Part shown: piece by piece, positions 51,588 through 60,179 of the stretch
How positions within the stretch are numbered: the first letter of the stretch is position 1
How the letters are laid out: every line of letters begins with the position of its first letter
Assembly: GCF_019599185.1 (NCBI RefSeq)
Contig: NZ_JAIEUL010000007.1
Span: forward strand, 62,001 to 126,000
DNA length: 64,000 nucleotides
Direction of reading: 5' to 3'
Source: Cryobacterium inferilacus
GTDB lineage: Bacteria > Actinomycetota > Actinomycetes > Actinomycetales > Microbacteriaceae
Notes under the pieces: generated by a model
The model's database searches: none
Told to the model about the DNA's origin: nothing
What the model saw: only the letters and a program-made list of their open reading frames with translations
Made by a program: the position numbers and the translations under genes

Positions 51588-53951
51588 TTACGTGGTCAGC
51601 ACCGCCTCGACCGTGCGCGCCGGCTCCAACCGCACGATCACCGCCTTCGACACCGGCGTATTGCTGCCCTCCGCGACGTGGTCGAGAGGTACAAGCACGT
51701 TCGCTTCCGGGTAGTACGCCGCCGCACAGCCCCGCGCGGTGGGGTAGGACACGGCCCGGAACCCGCGCAGCACCCGCTCGACGCCGTCGTCGTACACCCC
51801 GTGCACATCCACCAGCTGCTCGTCGGCCAGGCCGAGCTCGACGAGGTCGTTGGGGTTCACGAACACCACGTGCCGGCCCTTCTTGATGCCGCGGTACCTG
51901 TCGTCGTGTCCGTAGATGGTGGTGTTGAACTGATCGTGCGAGCGCAGCGTCTGCAGGATCAGCGTGCCCTCCGGTCGGTCCAGGTACTCGAGGTCGTTGA
52001 CCGTGAGCATGGCCTTGCCGGTGGGTGTCGGGAAGGTGCGGGAGTCCCTCGGCCCGTTCGGCAGCAGGAACCCGCCGTCCAGGCGGATGCTGGTGTTGTA
52101 GTCCGCGCATCCGGCCACAACATGCGAAATGTGTTCCCTGATCAGGTCGTAGTTGCGCTCGAAACCAGCCCAGTCCACGTCCACGTCTGTACCGAGCACG
52201 GTTCGCGCCAGGCGACTCACGATGGCGACCTCCGAGAGCAGACCTGGCGCGACCGGCGGTACCGTGCCCCAGGACGGATGCACCGCGCAGACGGTGTCCT
52301 CCACCGACACGAACTGCACCCCGGTGGCCTGCCGGTCGATCTCGGTGCGGCCCATGGTCGGCAGGATCAGCGCCTCATCGCCCACAACCACGTGTGAACG
52401 GTTGAGCTTGGTGGACACCTGCACCGTCATCTCGGCACCGCGCATCGCGGCCTCTGCGGCCTGGGTGTCGCTGATCGCCGACACCAGGTTGCCGCCCATG
52501 GCCATGAAGAACCTGACCCGGCCATCCCGCAGCCCCTCGATGGTCTGCACCGAATCGAGCCCGTGTTCCCGGGGCGGATCGAAGCCGAACTCCCGCTGCA
52601 GGGAGTCGAGGAACGCCGGCGGCATTTGTTCCCAGATGCCCATGGTGCGGTCGCCCTGCACGTTGCTGTGGCCCCGGATCGGCGAGGCGCCGGCGCCCGG
52701 CTTGCCGATGTTGCCGCGCAAGAGCAGTAGGTTGATGATCTCCTTGATGGTGGCCACCCCCTTCTTCTGCTGGGTCAGCCCCATCGCCCAGGTGATGATC
52801 ACCTTCTCCGCGCGGAGGTAACGCTCGGCCAGCTCATCGATCTCGACGGCGCTCAGCCCGGTCGCGGCGCGCACGGCTGCCTCATCGACCTGAGCCAGGT
52901 GCGCGCTGAGTTCCTCCAACCCGTGGCAGTGCTCGGCCAGGAAGTCGTGATCGAGAACGGTACCCGGGTTCGCGGCCTCGGCGGCGAGCACCCGCTTGGA
53001 CACCGCCTGCAGCAGCGCCATGTCGCCCCCCAGCCGGATCTGCAGGAACTGGTCGGCCATGTCCGTGCCTCGCCCGACGATGCCCTTCACCCGCTGTGGG
53101 TTCTTGTACCGCTTCAGTCCGGCCTCCGGCATGGGATTGACCGCGACGATCTCGGCACCGTTCTCCTTGGCCTCTTCCAGGGCCGTCAGCATCCGCGGGT
53201 GGTTGGTGCCCGGGTTCTGTCCCATCACGATGATGAGGTCGGCCTGGCCGAAGTCGTCGTAGGTGATGGTGGCCTTGCCGATGCCGATGGTCTGCCCCAT
53301 CGCCCATCCCGACGATTCGTGGCACATATTGGAGCAGTCCGGCAGGTTGTTGGTGCCGTAGGCACGCACGAACAGTTGGTACGCGAACGCGGCCTCGTTG
53401 GAGGTGCGGCCGCTGGTGTAGAAGGCGGCCTGGTCGGGTGAGTCCAGGGAGTTGAGCTTGTCTGCGATCACCCGGAACGCATCCGCCCAGCTCACCGGAC
53501 GGTAGTAGTCGTCTCCGGCGGCCTTGTAGACGGGTTCGGTGAGACGGCCCTGCATGCCCAGCCAGTAATCGGTGCGTTCCTGCAGGTCGCTCAGCGGATG
53601 CTCGGCCCAGAATTCCCTGCCGATGGTGATGGGCGTGGCCTCCCAGGTGACCGCCTTGGCGCCGTTCTCGCAGAATTCGAAGGTCTTGCGGTGGGTGGGG
53701 TCCGGCCAGGCGCAACTCATGCAGTCGAAGCCGTCCTTCTGGTTCATCGCCAGCAGGGTCTTGCGGGTGCGGCTGAACCCCATCCCTTCGAGGGCCGGGA
53801 TGGTGGAGTGCAGCACCCCCGGGAGCCCAGCGGCCCAGGATTTCGGAGAGCCGACCTCGAGCGAGGATTCACCGACCTCATCGGTGTCATCCAGGTGCAC
53901 CGGACTGGCGTTGTGCTCCGCCGGGTTGGTGGTGGGCTTCTTGGGCGTCAT
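51588..53951 (-). CDS. FdhF/YdeP-family molybdopterin oxidoreductase
   Basis: 787 residues from ATG 53951, with GAAGGG nine bases before (the ATG at 53960 overlaps that site). It has Cys in DGFDCMSCAWPDP and FEFCENGAKAV near the start. LPDCSNMCHESSGWAMGQTIG is the molybdenum-ligand region, followed by LIIVMGQNPGTNHPRML, the MGD-binding stretches and a C-terminal VFVNPNDLVELGL domain. This is the 'oxidoreductase alpha (molybdopterin) subunit' group, related to formate dehydrogenase H but of unknown substrate in most cases. It stands alone on the minus strand, with mobA/moeA facing it. Confidence 0.92.
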   Translation of the reverse strand: MTPKKPTTNPAEHNASPVHLDDTDEVGESSLEVGSPKSWAAGLPGVLHSTIPALEGMGFSRTRKTLLAMNQKDGFDCMSCAWPDPTHRKTFEFCENGAKAVTWEATPITIGREFWAEHPLSDLQERTDYWLGMQGRLTEPVYKAAGDDYYRPVSWADAFRVIADKLNSLDSPDQAAFYTSGRTSNEAAFAYQLFVRAYGTNNLPDCSNMCHESSGWAMGQTIGIGKATITYDDFGQADLIIVMGQNPGTNHPRMLTALEEAKENGAEIVAVNPMPEAGLKRYKNPQRVKGIVGRGTDMADQFLQIRLGGDMALLQAVSKRVLAAEAANPGTVLDHDFLAEHCHGLEELSAHLAQVDEAAVRAATGLSAVEIDELAERYLRAEKVIITWAMGLTQQKKGVATIKEIINLLLLRGNIGKPGAGASPIRGHSNVQGDRTMGIWEQMPPAFLDSLQREFGFDPPREHGLDSVQTIEGLRDGRVRFFMAMGGNLVSAISDTQAAEAAMRGAEMTVQVSTKLNRSHVVVGDEALILPTMGRTEIDRQATGVQFVSVEDTVCAVHPSWGTVPPVAPGLLSEVAIVSRLARTVLGTDVDVDWAGFERNYDLIREHISHVVAGCADYNTSIRLDGGFLLPNGPRDSRTFPTPTGKAMLTVNDLEYLDRPEGTLILQTLRSHDQFNTTIYGHDDRYRGIKKGRHVVFVNPNDLVELGLADEQLVDVHGVYDDGVERVLRGFRAVSYPTARGCAAAYYPEANVLVPLDHVAEGSNTPVSKAVIVRLEPARTVEAVLTT

Positions 53952-54113
53952 CGTGGGCATCCCTTCGCAGTGGGAGTCCGGCGCTGACGCACCGGCCCCC
54001 GGAAACACTGGAGTTACCCTCTCAGAGCTATCAGCATCCGCTGCCCACGGCAAGGACCAGGCAACGTTCAGGGCACACTCCGGGGCGAGAGCCGCTCGGC
54101 CCGGCTCGCCGCG

Positions 54114-54249
54114 CCGACTTGCGCCAAAGCAACCCCTCCAGCGGGCTGAAGGGGCGTTGTGCGGCAAGTGGGCGGTGCGGGCTGCACCGACTTGCCTCGA
54201 ACAGCCCCTTCGGATGCGCCAAAGGGGTGCTTTTTCGGCAACTCGGCGG
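54114..54249. repeat. Pair of related hairpin elements
   Basis: Element A (54114-54170) begins CCGACTTGC, has AACCCCT and AGGGGC arms around CAGCGGGCTG, and ends GGCAAGT. Element B (54187-54249) begins CCGACTTGC, has GCCCCTT and AAAGGGG arms, and ends GGCAACT. Both are inverted repeats about 57-63 bases long and set head to tail, like REP or small MITE-type elements. Confidence 0.7.
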
Positions 54250-54251
54250 AT

Positions 54252-54335
54252 GGCGGCTCAGCGGAGGGCGGCTCAGCGGAGGGCGGCTCAGCGGAGGGCG
54301 GCTCAGCGGAGGGCGGCTCAGCGGAGGGCGGCTCG
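54252..54335. repeat. 15-bp tandem repeat, 5.6 copies
   Basis: GGCGGCTCAGCGGAG repeated perfectly five times (54252-54326) plus a partial copy. On the minus strand it would read PSAEP units, in a frame that is open for a stretch but has no start or coding context. It lies 20 bases from the stop of the FAD reductase gene. Confidence 0.95.
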
Positions 54336-54354
54336 GGCAGGTGCAGGCTCGGGC

Positions 54355-56157
54355 TCAGGCGACCGGCTGGGCGGCGACGCGTTCCAGGACCTCCCCGATC
54401 CGACCCTTGCAACCCCCGCACCCGGTGCCGGCCCTGGTCGCCGATCCGATGCAGGCGACGGTGTCGTTGCCAGCGTGCGCCGAGGCGGTGATCGCCTCCA
54501 CCGTCACGCCGTTGCACCAGCACACGGTGGACTCCGGCGCGAAGGCGTCGCCCGCGCTCGCCGGGTCGTAGTCAGGGCCGTCGAACCGAAGCAGCACCGA
54601 CCGGTCGGCGGGCAGCTCACTGCCGCGCTCGAACAACAGGGTGAGCTCGGCACCGGTGCGGGGCATACCCACGCAGACGAAGCCGGTGAGAATTCCGCCG
54701 CGGGTGACCATCTTCACGTAGCGGCCGTGCTCCGGGACGGCCCACTGCGCCACGGCCAGCGGAGCGGGGGCGCCGGTGCCGCAGCCGTGCGCGTGCGCGG
54801 AGTCGTCGACGTCGAACGGGTCCGCGGCGGTGTCCCCGGCCGCGACCACGTCGATGCCCTCGGCTTTGAGCATCACCACGGATGCGCCGGGTCCGGCCGC
54901 GACGTTCGGCGCCTGGATCGACGCCACGGGTGCCGGGCCGGCCGGCGTAACACCCGCGGCGACCGACTCGACGAGAGCAGCCGACGCGGGGCTCGCGGTG
55001 GCCGTTCCGGCGACGCCCGCCCGGATCTCGGCGCTGAACCGGGCCGCGAGGCTGTCGGCCTGGCGCCAGCCGGGTCCGATCAGTCCGCTCGGACCGCCGG
55101 CCGGCGCCATCCGGGCCCCGTTCCAGGCGGCCCCGAGGTCGGCGTCGGCGGGCCGGGCGGCCACGTGCGCGCAGTCCCCGATGGCGTGGATGGCCGTATC
55201 CGCCCAGCTCTGCAACGACTCATCGACCAGGATGCCGGTGGACACGGGCAGCCCCGCCAGGTGAGCGAGTTCGGTGCGGGCCCCCACACCGCAGGAGAGC
55301 AGCAGCAGGTCGCCGCTGATCTGCTTGCCGTCGGCGCAGATGAGCGCCTCGAACCGCTCCACGCCGTCGTCGTCGTGCTGGAACAGCACGCTCTCGGCCC
55401 TGGCGTGGTTGACCATGGTGACGCCGGCGCGCCGGGCGGCGCGGGTGAGCACCGAGCCGCCGCCGCGGTCGAGATTGCGGTTCATCGGGATCTCGCCGTG
55501 ATAAACCACGCACACCTGGGCGCCGCCCGCCGCGGCGGCGAGGGCGATCTCCATGCCCAGCACCCCGGCGCCGAGCACCACGATGCGCCGGCCGGCCTGC
55601 ACGGCGGCGAGCACCACGGCCGCGTCGGCGAGGTCACGGAGAGCGCTGACCCCGCGGGGCAGCGGCGCATCCGCCCAGTCCAGAGCCGCGGCGTCGAGGC
55701 CGGCGGCATCCGTACCGGGTTTCATCACGGCCCGCCGCACCCGCTTGACACCGTCGAGGGTGGGCACGTTGGCGCGGGCGCCGGTGGCCAGCACCAGCCG
55801 GTCGTATGGCAGGGTGCTGCCGTCGCTGAGGCTGACGGTGCGGATGGTGCGGTTCACCGATGTCACGGTGGTGCCGGTGAGGATGCGCGCCCCGGCCGCC
55901 ATGGCCCGGCCGCCGTCGGTGAGGTCGAGGGTGTCGCGGTCGGTGTGGCCCACCGCGTAGTCGGCCAGCAGCACCCGGTTGTAGGCGTGCACGGCCTCGG
56001 CGCCGACGACGGTGAGTTCGGCCAGGCCGGCCTCCACCAGCGGAAGGATCTCGTCGACGAACCGGGCGCCGACCGGTCCGTAGCCGACCACGACGATGCG
56101 TTCGGGAGCGGCGGGGCGCCCAGGTGACGTCGGGCCAGATGAAGTCAGCTCAGGCAT
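54355..56157 (-). CDS. FAD-dependent reductase of assimilatory nitrate reductase, with BFD-like [2Fe-2S] domain
   Basis: 600 residues. Two nucleotide-binding folds are visible: RIVVVGYGPVGARFVDEIL (FAD) and RIVVLGAGVLGMEIALAAAAGG (NAD(P)H), with AIGDCAHVA. A C-terminal bacterioferritin-associated-ferredoxin-like domain CWCNGVTVEAITASAHAGNDT...GTGCGGCKGRI binds a [2Fe-2S] cluster. It should pass electrons from NAD(P)H to the nitrate reductase encoded just upstream on the same strand; their reading frames overlap by eight bases. The Ala-rich stretch 375-430 looks like a linker. Confidence 0.9.
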   Translation of the reverse strand: MPELTSSGPTSPGRPAAPERIVVVGYGPVGARFVDEILPLVEAGLAELTVVGAEAVHAYNRVLLADYAVGHTDRDTLDLTDGGRAMAAGARILTGTTVTSVNRTIRTVSLSDGSTLPYDRLVLATGARANVPTLDGVKRVRRAVMKPGTDAAGLDAAALDWADAPLPRGVSALRDLADAAVVLAAVQAGRRIVVLGAGVLGMEIALAAAAGGAQVCVVYHGEIPMNRNLDRGGGSVLTRAARRAGVTMVNHARAESVLFQHDDDGVERFEALICADGKQISGDLLLLSCGVGARTELAHLAGLPVSTGILVDESLQSWADTAIHAIGDCAHVAARPADADLGAAWNGARMAPAGGPSGLIGPGWRQADSLAARFSAEIRAGVAGTATASPASAALVESVAAGVTPAGPAPVASIQAPNVAAGPGASVVMLKAEGIDVVAAGDTAADPFDVDDSAHAHGCGTGAPAPLAVAQWAVPEHGRYVKMVTRGGILTGFVCVGMPRTGAELTLLFERGSELPADRSVLLRFDGPDYDPASAGDAFAPESTVCWCNGVTVEAITASAHAGNDTVACIGSATRAGTGCGGCKGRIGEVLERVAAQPVA

Positions 56158-58300
56158 CCGCCATCACCCTTTCGTGGTCGGTGGCCGGCCGGCCTGGCGC
56201 CGCAATCGCCCGCACCCGCACGGCCGTGCGCTTGAACTCCGGCATGCCGGAGATCGGGTCGGTGGCCGCCGCGGTGAGCAGGTTGGCGCGCTGGTCGGCT
56301 GGAAAGTGGAACGGCAGGAAAACCGTGTCGGGTCGGATGTCGGTGCTGAGTTGCGCGCGGCACCGCACGACGCCGCGTTCGTTGGTCAGCTCGACCCAGC
56401 CGCCGTCGATCACGCCCAGGCCCACTGCCGTGGCCGGGTGCACCTGCATCCGGGCCTCCGGCTGGGCGCCGGAGAGCTCCGGCACCCGCCGGGTCTGCGC
56501 ACCGGACTGGTAGTGCTCGAGCAGGCGGCCGGTGATCAGGGTGAGCGCGCCCTGCGTCTGGGCGGGCGCCGGCACGGCGCGGGGTGTGACGGCGACGATG
56601 CGGGCCCGGCCGTCGTCATGGGCGAACCGGTCCAGGAACAACCGTGGGGTGCCCGTGGACCCGACCGGGTACGGCCAGTAGGCCGGCTCCCCCGTGTCCA
56701 GCAGCGCGTAGTCGAGGCCGGAGTAGTCGGCGACACCTCCCGCGGACGCCCGGCAGAGCTCATCGAAGACCTCGCCGGGCTCGGCGCTGTACACCCCGGG
56801 CGCGTCCAGGCGGCGGGCCAGCTCCTGGAAGATCCACAGTTCGCTCCGCACCCCGGCGGGCGGGTCGATCGCCCGCCGGCGACGGATGACACGACCCTCG
56901 AGCGAGGTCATGGTGCCCTCCTCCTCGGCCCACTGGGTGACCGGCAGCACCACATCGGCCAGCGCCGCGGTCTCAGAGAAGAAGAAATCGCAGACCACGA
57001 GGAAATCAAGGTTCTTCAGGCCCCGGCGCACACTGTCGGCGTCCGGCGCGGAGACCACGACGTTCGCGCCGTGCACGAGCAGGGTACGGATGCCGCCCGG
57101 CCGGCCGAGCGCGCCGAGCAGTTCGACGGCGGGGATTCCCGCACCGGGAATGACCGCCGGGTCGACGCCCCACACGCCGGCGACGTGGGCGCGGGCGGCG
57201 GGGTCGGTGATCTTGCGGTAGCCGGGCAGCTGGTCGCACTTCTGGCCGTGTTCGCGGCCGCCCTGCCCGTTGCCCTGACCGGTGAGGGTGCCATAGCCGG
57301 AGTGCGTCGTGCCGACCAGGCCGAGCACCAGGGCCAGGTTGATCGCGGCAGTGGCGGTGTCGGTGCCGTCGACGTGTTGTTCGACGCCCCGACCGGTGAG
57401 GATGTAGCTGCCCCGGCCCGCGGCCAGCCGCCTGGCCAGCTCACGCAGCTGCCAGACCGGCACGCCGGTGTGCTCCTGCACCCGGTGCGGGTACCAGCCG
57501 GCCACGCTGAGTCGCAGTTGGGTGAGGCCGGTCGTGCGCCGGGCCAGGTAGTCGGTGTCGGCCAGGCGTTCGGCGAGCACCAGATGGGTGAGGCCGAGCA
57601 GCAGCACCAGGTCGGTACCGGGCGCTGGCTGCACGTGCATCCCGGCGCCGTCGTCGGTGAGGCGGGCGGTGGCGGTGCGGCGAGGGTCGACCACGATCAG
57701 GCCGCCGGCCTGCCGGGCGCCGTCGAGGTGACCGATGAACGGTGGCATGGTCTGGGCCACATTACTGCCGAGCATCAGGATGGTGTCGGCCGCGTCGAGG
57801 TCTTCGACCCGGAACGGCAGGCCCCGGTCGAGGCCGAACGCCCGGTTGCCCGCGGCGGCGGCGCTGGACATGCAGAACCGGCCGTTGTAGTCGATGCGGG
57901 AGGAACCGAGGGCCAGCCGGGTGAACTTGCCCAGCTGGTAGGCCTTCTCGTTGGTGAGCCCGCCGCCACCGAAGACACCCACCGAGTCTGCACCGTGCTC
58001 GGCACGGCCGGCCAGGAGCTTCTCGGCGACGAGGTCCAGAGCCTCGGCCCACGAGACCGGTGCGAAGCTGCCGTCTGGCCGGCGCCGCATGGGTTCGCGG
58101 ATGCGATCGGCCGAGTCGAGCAGCTCCGCCGCCGTCCAGCCCTTCTTGCAGAGCCCACCGCGGTTGGTGGGAAAGGCTCGGCCGGCGATGCTGACCGGCA
58201 GGCTGATCGCATCCGTCGGGCGACCGGGAGTGGCAGCCGGCGTGAGCGTCATCGCGCACTGCAGAGCGCAGTACGGGCAGTGCGTGTCGACGGGGTTCAC
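56150..58300 (-). CDS. nasC: Assimilatory nitrate reductase molybdenum subunit
   Basis: 716 residues from the GTG at 58300, seven bases after AAAGG. The N-terminal [4Fe-4S] cluster uses Cys8, Cys11, Cys15 and Cys51 (HCPYCALQC ... GGLCKKG). DYNGRFCMSSAAAAGNRAFG contains the molybdenum-ligand Cys, as in Nas and Nap enzymes. MGD-binding segments LMLGSNVAQTMPPF and VVDPRRTATARL, then EEEGTMTSLEGRVIRRRRAI and the C-terminal ADQRANLLTAAATDP follow. It reduces nitrate to nitrite with electrons from the FAD reductase. The name nasC follows the Bacillus scheme. Confidence 0.93.
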   Translation of the reverse strand: MNPVDTHCPYCALQCAMTLTPAATPGRPTDAISLPVSIAGRAFPTNRGGLCKKGWTAAELLDSADRIREPMRRRPDGSFAPVSWAEALDLVAEKLLAGRAEHGADSVGVFGGGGLTNEKAYQLGKFTRLALGSSRIDYNGRFCMSSAAAAGNRAFGLDRGLPFRVEDLDAADTILMLGSNVAQTMPPFIGHLDGARQAGGLIVVDPRRTATARLTDDGAGMHVQPAPGTDLVLLLGLTHLVLAERLADTDYLARRTTGLTQLRLSVAGWYPHRVQEHTGVPVWQLRELARRLAAGRGSYILTGRGVEQHVDGTDTATAAINLALVLGLVGTTHSGYGTLTGQGNGQGGREHGQKCDQLPGYRKITDPAARAHVAGVWGVDPAVIPGAGIPAVELLGALGRPGGIRTLLVHGANVVVSAPDADSVRRGLKNLDFLVVCDFFFSETAALADVVLPVTQWAEEEGTMTSLEGRVIRRRRAIDPPAGVRSELWIFQELARRLDAPGVYSAEPGEVFDELCRASAGGVADYSGLDYALLDTGEPAYWPYPVGSTGTPRLFLDRFAHDDGRARIVAVTPRAVPAPAQTQGALTLITGRLLEHYQSGAQTRRVPELSGAQPEARMQVHPATAVGLGVIDGGWVELTNERGVVRCRAQLSTDIRPDTVFLPFHFPADQRANLLTAAATDPISGMPEFKRTAVRVRAIAAPGRPATDHERVMADA

Positions 58301-58320
58301 GGTGGTGCCTTTCGTATCGC

Positions 58321-58418
58321 TGGTCGAGCTTGTCGAGACCCGCTGATCGAGCTTGTCGAGATCCGGTGAGGGGTTCACTTCGACAAGCTCAGTGCAAGTC
58401 GACAAGCTCAACCAGCGG
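58321..58418. repeat. Inverted CGAGCTTGTCGA repeat cluster
   Basis: Two copies of CGAGCTTGTCGAGA (58325-58338, 58348-58361 approx.) are followed by two copies in the other orientation, CGACAAGCTC (58381-58390, 58400-58409). GGTCGAGCTTGTCGAGACC-type sequences recur in many actinobacterial genomes as intergenic repeats, from memory. It sits between narK and nasC and may be a transcription-limiting hairpin. Confidence 0.85.
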
Positions 58419-58438
58419 ATGGTGACGAGCGGGTTGGA

Positions 58439-59860
58439 CTAGATACGGTGACCGGCGACGGAGGACCCGCGGCGGAGGTAGACGAAAGCGGTGACGGCCA
58501 TCATCACGACGTAGGCGCCCGCGAAGGCGTAGATCGCGCTGGAGTAGTCGCCGGTGGAGGTCTTCGAGAAGCCGAGCACCTGCGGGATGACGAACCCACC
58601 GTAGGCGCCGATCGCGGAGATCAGGCCGAGAGCGGCGGCGGTCTTGCGCTGCGTGCCGACGTCGCCGGAGTCCGTGTGCGCATTCGCCACCCCGCTCCTG
58701 GCGGCGAAGACACTGGGGATCATGCGGTAGGTGGAGCCGTTGCCGACGCCGGTGGCCACGAAGATCAGCAGGAAGGTGACCAGGAACAGCCAGAAGTTGC
58801 CCAGTGGCAGCACCAGGTTCACCAGTACGGCACCGGCAGCCATCACGCCGAAGGCCACGACGGTGACGAGAGCACCACCGAAGCGGTCGGCGAGGCGACC
58901 GCCGAACGGGCGGGCCAGGGAACCGGTGAGGGCACCGAGGAAGGCGAGCGACAGCGAAGCGGACACCACCTGGAACGAGGAGTAGTCGGGGAACTGGTCG
59001 GCGATGAGCTTGGGGAAGACGCTGGCGAAGCCGATGAACGAGCCGAAGGTGCCAATGTAGAGGAACGCCATGATCCACAGGTGCGGTTCCTTCACGGCGG
59101 CGATCGAGCCGGCGAAGTCGGCCTTGGCGTTGGAGAGGTTGTCCATGTACTTCCAGGCGCCGAACATGGCGAGCAGGATGAACGGCACCCAGAAGAACCC
59201 GGCCAGCGGCAGGTTGAGCGTGCCGAGGGCGCCGAGGGTGATCACGATCGGCACGACCAGCTGGGCCACTGCCGCGCCGAGGTTGCCGCCGGCGGCGTTG
59301 AGGCCGAGCGCGTACCCCTTCTGGCTCTGCGGGTAGAAGTAGGTGATGTTCGACATCGAGCTGGCGAAGTTGCCACCGCCGAGTCCGGCGAGCGCGGCGA
59401 TGAGGAGCATCACCGGGAACGGGGTGTCCGGGTTGCCGACCGCGAAGCCCAGGGCGATCGACGGGATCAGCAACAGGCCGGCGGAGATGATGGTCCAGTT
59501 GCGGCCGCCGAACTTGGGCACCAGGAAGGTGTACGGGAACCGCATGGTGGCACCCACGAGCGTGGGGATGGAGATGAGCCAGAAGATCTGGCCGATGTCG
59601 AAGGTGAACCCGGCGTTCGGCAGCTGCACCACCACGATGCTCCAGAGCTGCCAGATCACGAAGCCGAGGAACTCGGCGAAGATCGACCACTTGAGGTTGC
59701 GGGAGGCGATGACCTTGCCGCCGTTGGCCCACTGCGTCGGGTTCTCGGCGTTCCAGTTGTCGATCCACCGGCCGGGGCGGTGGACGAGCTCGGCAGACGC
59801 GGCGGGAGCCGTGGTCGTTGCCTCCATGCTGAGAGAGGGCGGGGCGCTGGTCGGGGTCAT
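58439..59860 (-). CDS. narK: Nitrate/nitrite transporter NarK-type (MFS)
   Basis: 473 residues from ATG 59860 with GAGGAG six bases before. About 12 membrane spans. FLGFVIWQLWSIVVVQLPNAGF and GNFASSMSNITYFYPQSQKGYALGLNAAGGNLGAAVAQLVVP carry the nitrate-signature glycine-rich motifs of NarK/NNP transporters. GVGNGSTYRMIPSVF is the second such motif. It brings nitrate in or exchanges it with nitrite. It precedes nasC on the same strand, separated by a repeat cluster, and its promoter region contains GTnAC boxes. Confidence 0.95.
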   Translation of the reverse strand: MTPTSAPPSLSMEATTTAPAASAELVHRPGRWIDNWNAENPTQWANGGKVIASRNLKWSIFAEFLGFVIWQLWSIVVVQLPNAGFTFDIGQIFWLISIPTLVGATMRFPYTFLVPKFGGRNWTIISAGLLLIPSIALGFAVGNPDTPFPVMLLIAALAGLGGGNFASSMSNITYFYPQSQKGYALGLNAAGGNLGAAVAQLVVPIVITLGALGTLNLPLAGFFWVPFILLAMFGAWKYMDNLSNAKADFAGSIAAVKEPHLWIMAFLYIGTFGSFIGFASVFPKLIADQFPDYSSFQVVSASLSLAFLGALTGSLARPFGGRLADRFGGALVTVVAFGVMAAGAVLVNLVLPLGNFWLFLVTFLLIFVATGVGNGSTYRMIPSVFAARSGVANAHTDSGDVGTQRKTAAALGLISAIGAYGGFVIPQVLGFSKTSTGDYSSAIYAFAGAYVVMMAVTAFVYLRRGSSVAGHRI

Positions 59861-59978
59861 CAGGTTCTCCTCAAGAATGTGGTGCCGGGGTGTGGTGCCG
59901 AGGTGGTGGTACCGGACGTGCTGCGGTCCGTGTGTCTTCGACGCTACGCATCCGGTGTTTCGGCGGAACGCTGGCGCA

Positions 59979-60005
59979 GTTACCTTCTGGTCACCGTGTT
60001 GTCAC
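59979..60005. promoter_or_regulatory. Candidate GlnR box, three GTnAC repeats
   Basis: GTTAC (59979), GTCAC (59990) and GTCAC (60001), each 11 bases apart, fit the GlnR pattern GTnAC-N6-GaAAC-N6-GTnAC. They lie about 120-145 bases upstream of narK. The pattern is symmetrical, so orientation is uncertain. Confidence 0.55.
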
Positions 60006-60033
60006 CTCAGGCGACTGCCCCTGATAGGCCGCT

Positions 60034-60049
60034 GTTACATGTCGGACAC
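60034..60049. promoter_or_regulatory. Candidate GlnR box GTTAC-N6-GACAC
   Basis: GTTAC at 60034-60038 and GACAC at 60045-60049, 11 bases apart. The same pair, GTTAC-N6-GACAC, occurs before nirB at 61611. Both are in promoter regions of nitrogen genes. Confidence 0.5.
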
Positions 60050-60074
60050 ATGAGCGCGTCGCCCCCGCGGGGGT

Positions 60075-60155
60075 GCATAACTCCTGCTGGATTCTCGGCC
60101 GGCCCGGTCAACCGGCAGATCCAGGGCCTGATTCGAAAAATTGCAGGAGTTATGC
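60075..60155. repeat. Dispersed inverted-repeat element, copy 2
   Basis: GCATAACTCCTGC at 60075-60087 and GCAGGAGTTATGC at 60143-60155, with a 55-base loop. Same arms as the element at 15171-15264. It follows the 3' end of the sirohydrochlorin chelatase gene and precedes the narK promoter region, and could act as its terminator. This and the GlnR-like boxes are all I see in the 319-base narK-chelatase gap (59861-60179). Confidence 0.85.
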
Positions 60156-60179
60156 GCGCGGGCGGGTCGCGTCGAGGGG

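Larger units (their letters stand above)
53952..54354. other. 403-base intergenic region with repeat elements
   Basis: Between the FdhF-like gene and the nitrate-reductase FAD subunit. It holds two hairpin-like elements (54114-54249) and a 15-bp tandem repeat (54252-54335), described separately. I see no additional coding sequence; the promoter of the FdhF-like gene must lie within the last 150 bases before 53952. Confidence 0.5.

Noticed and set aside
54252..54335. CRISPR-like array
   Set aside because: The units are 15 bases and adjacent with no spacers, so it is a minisatellite.
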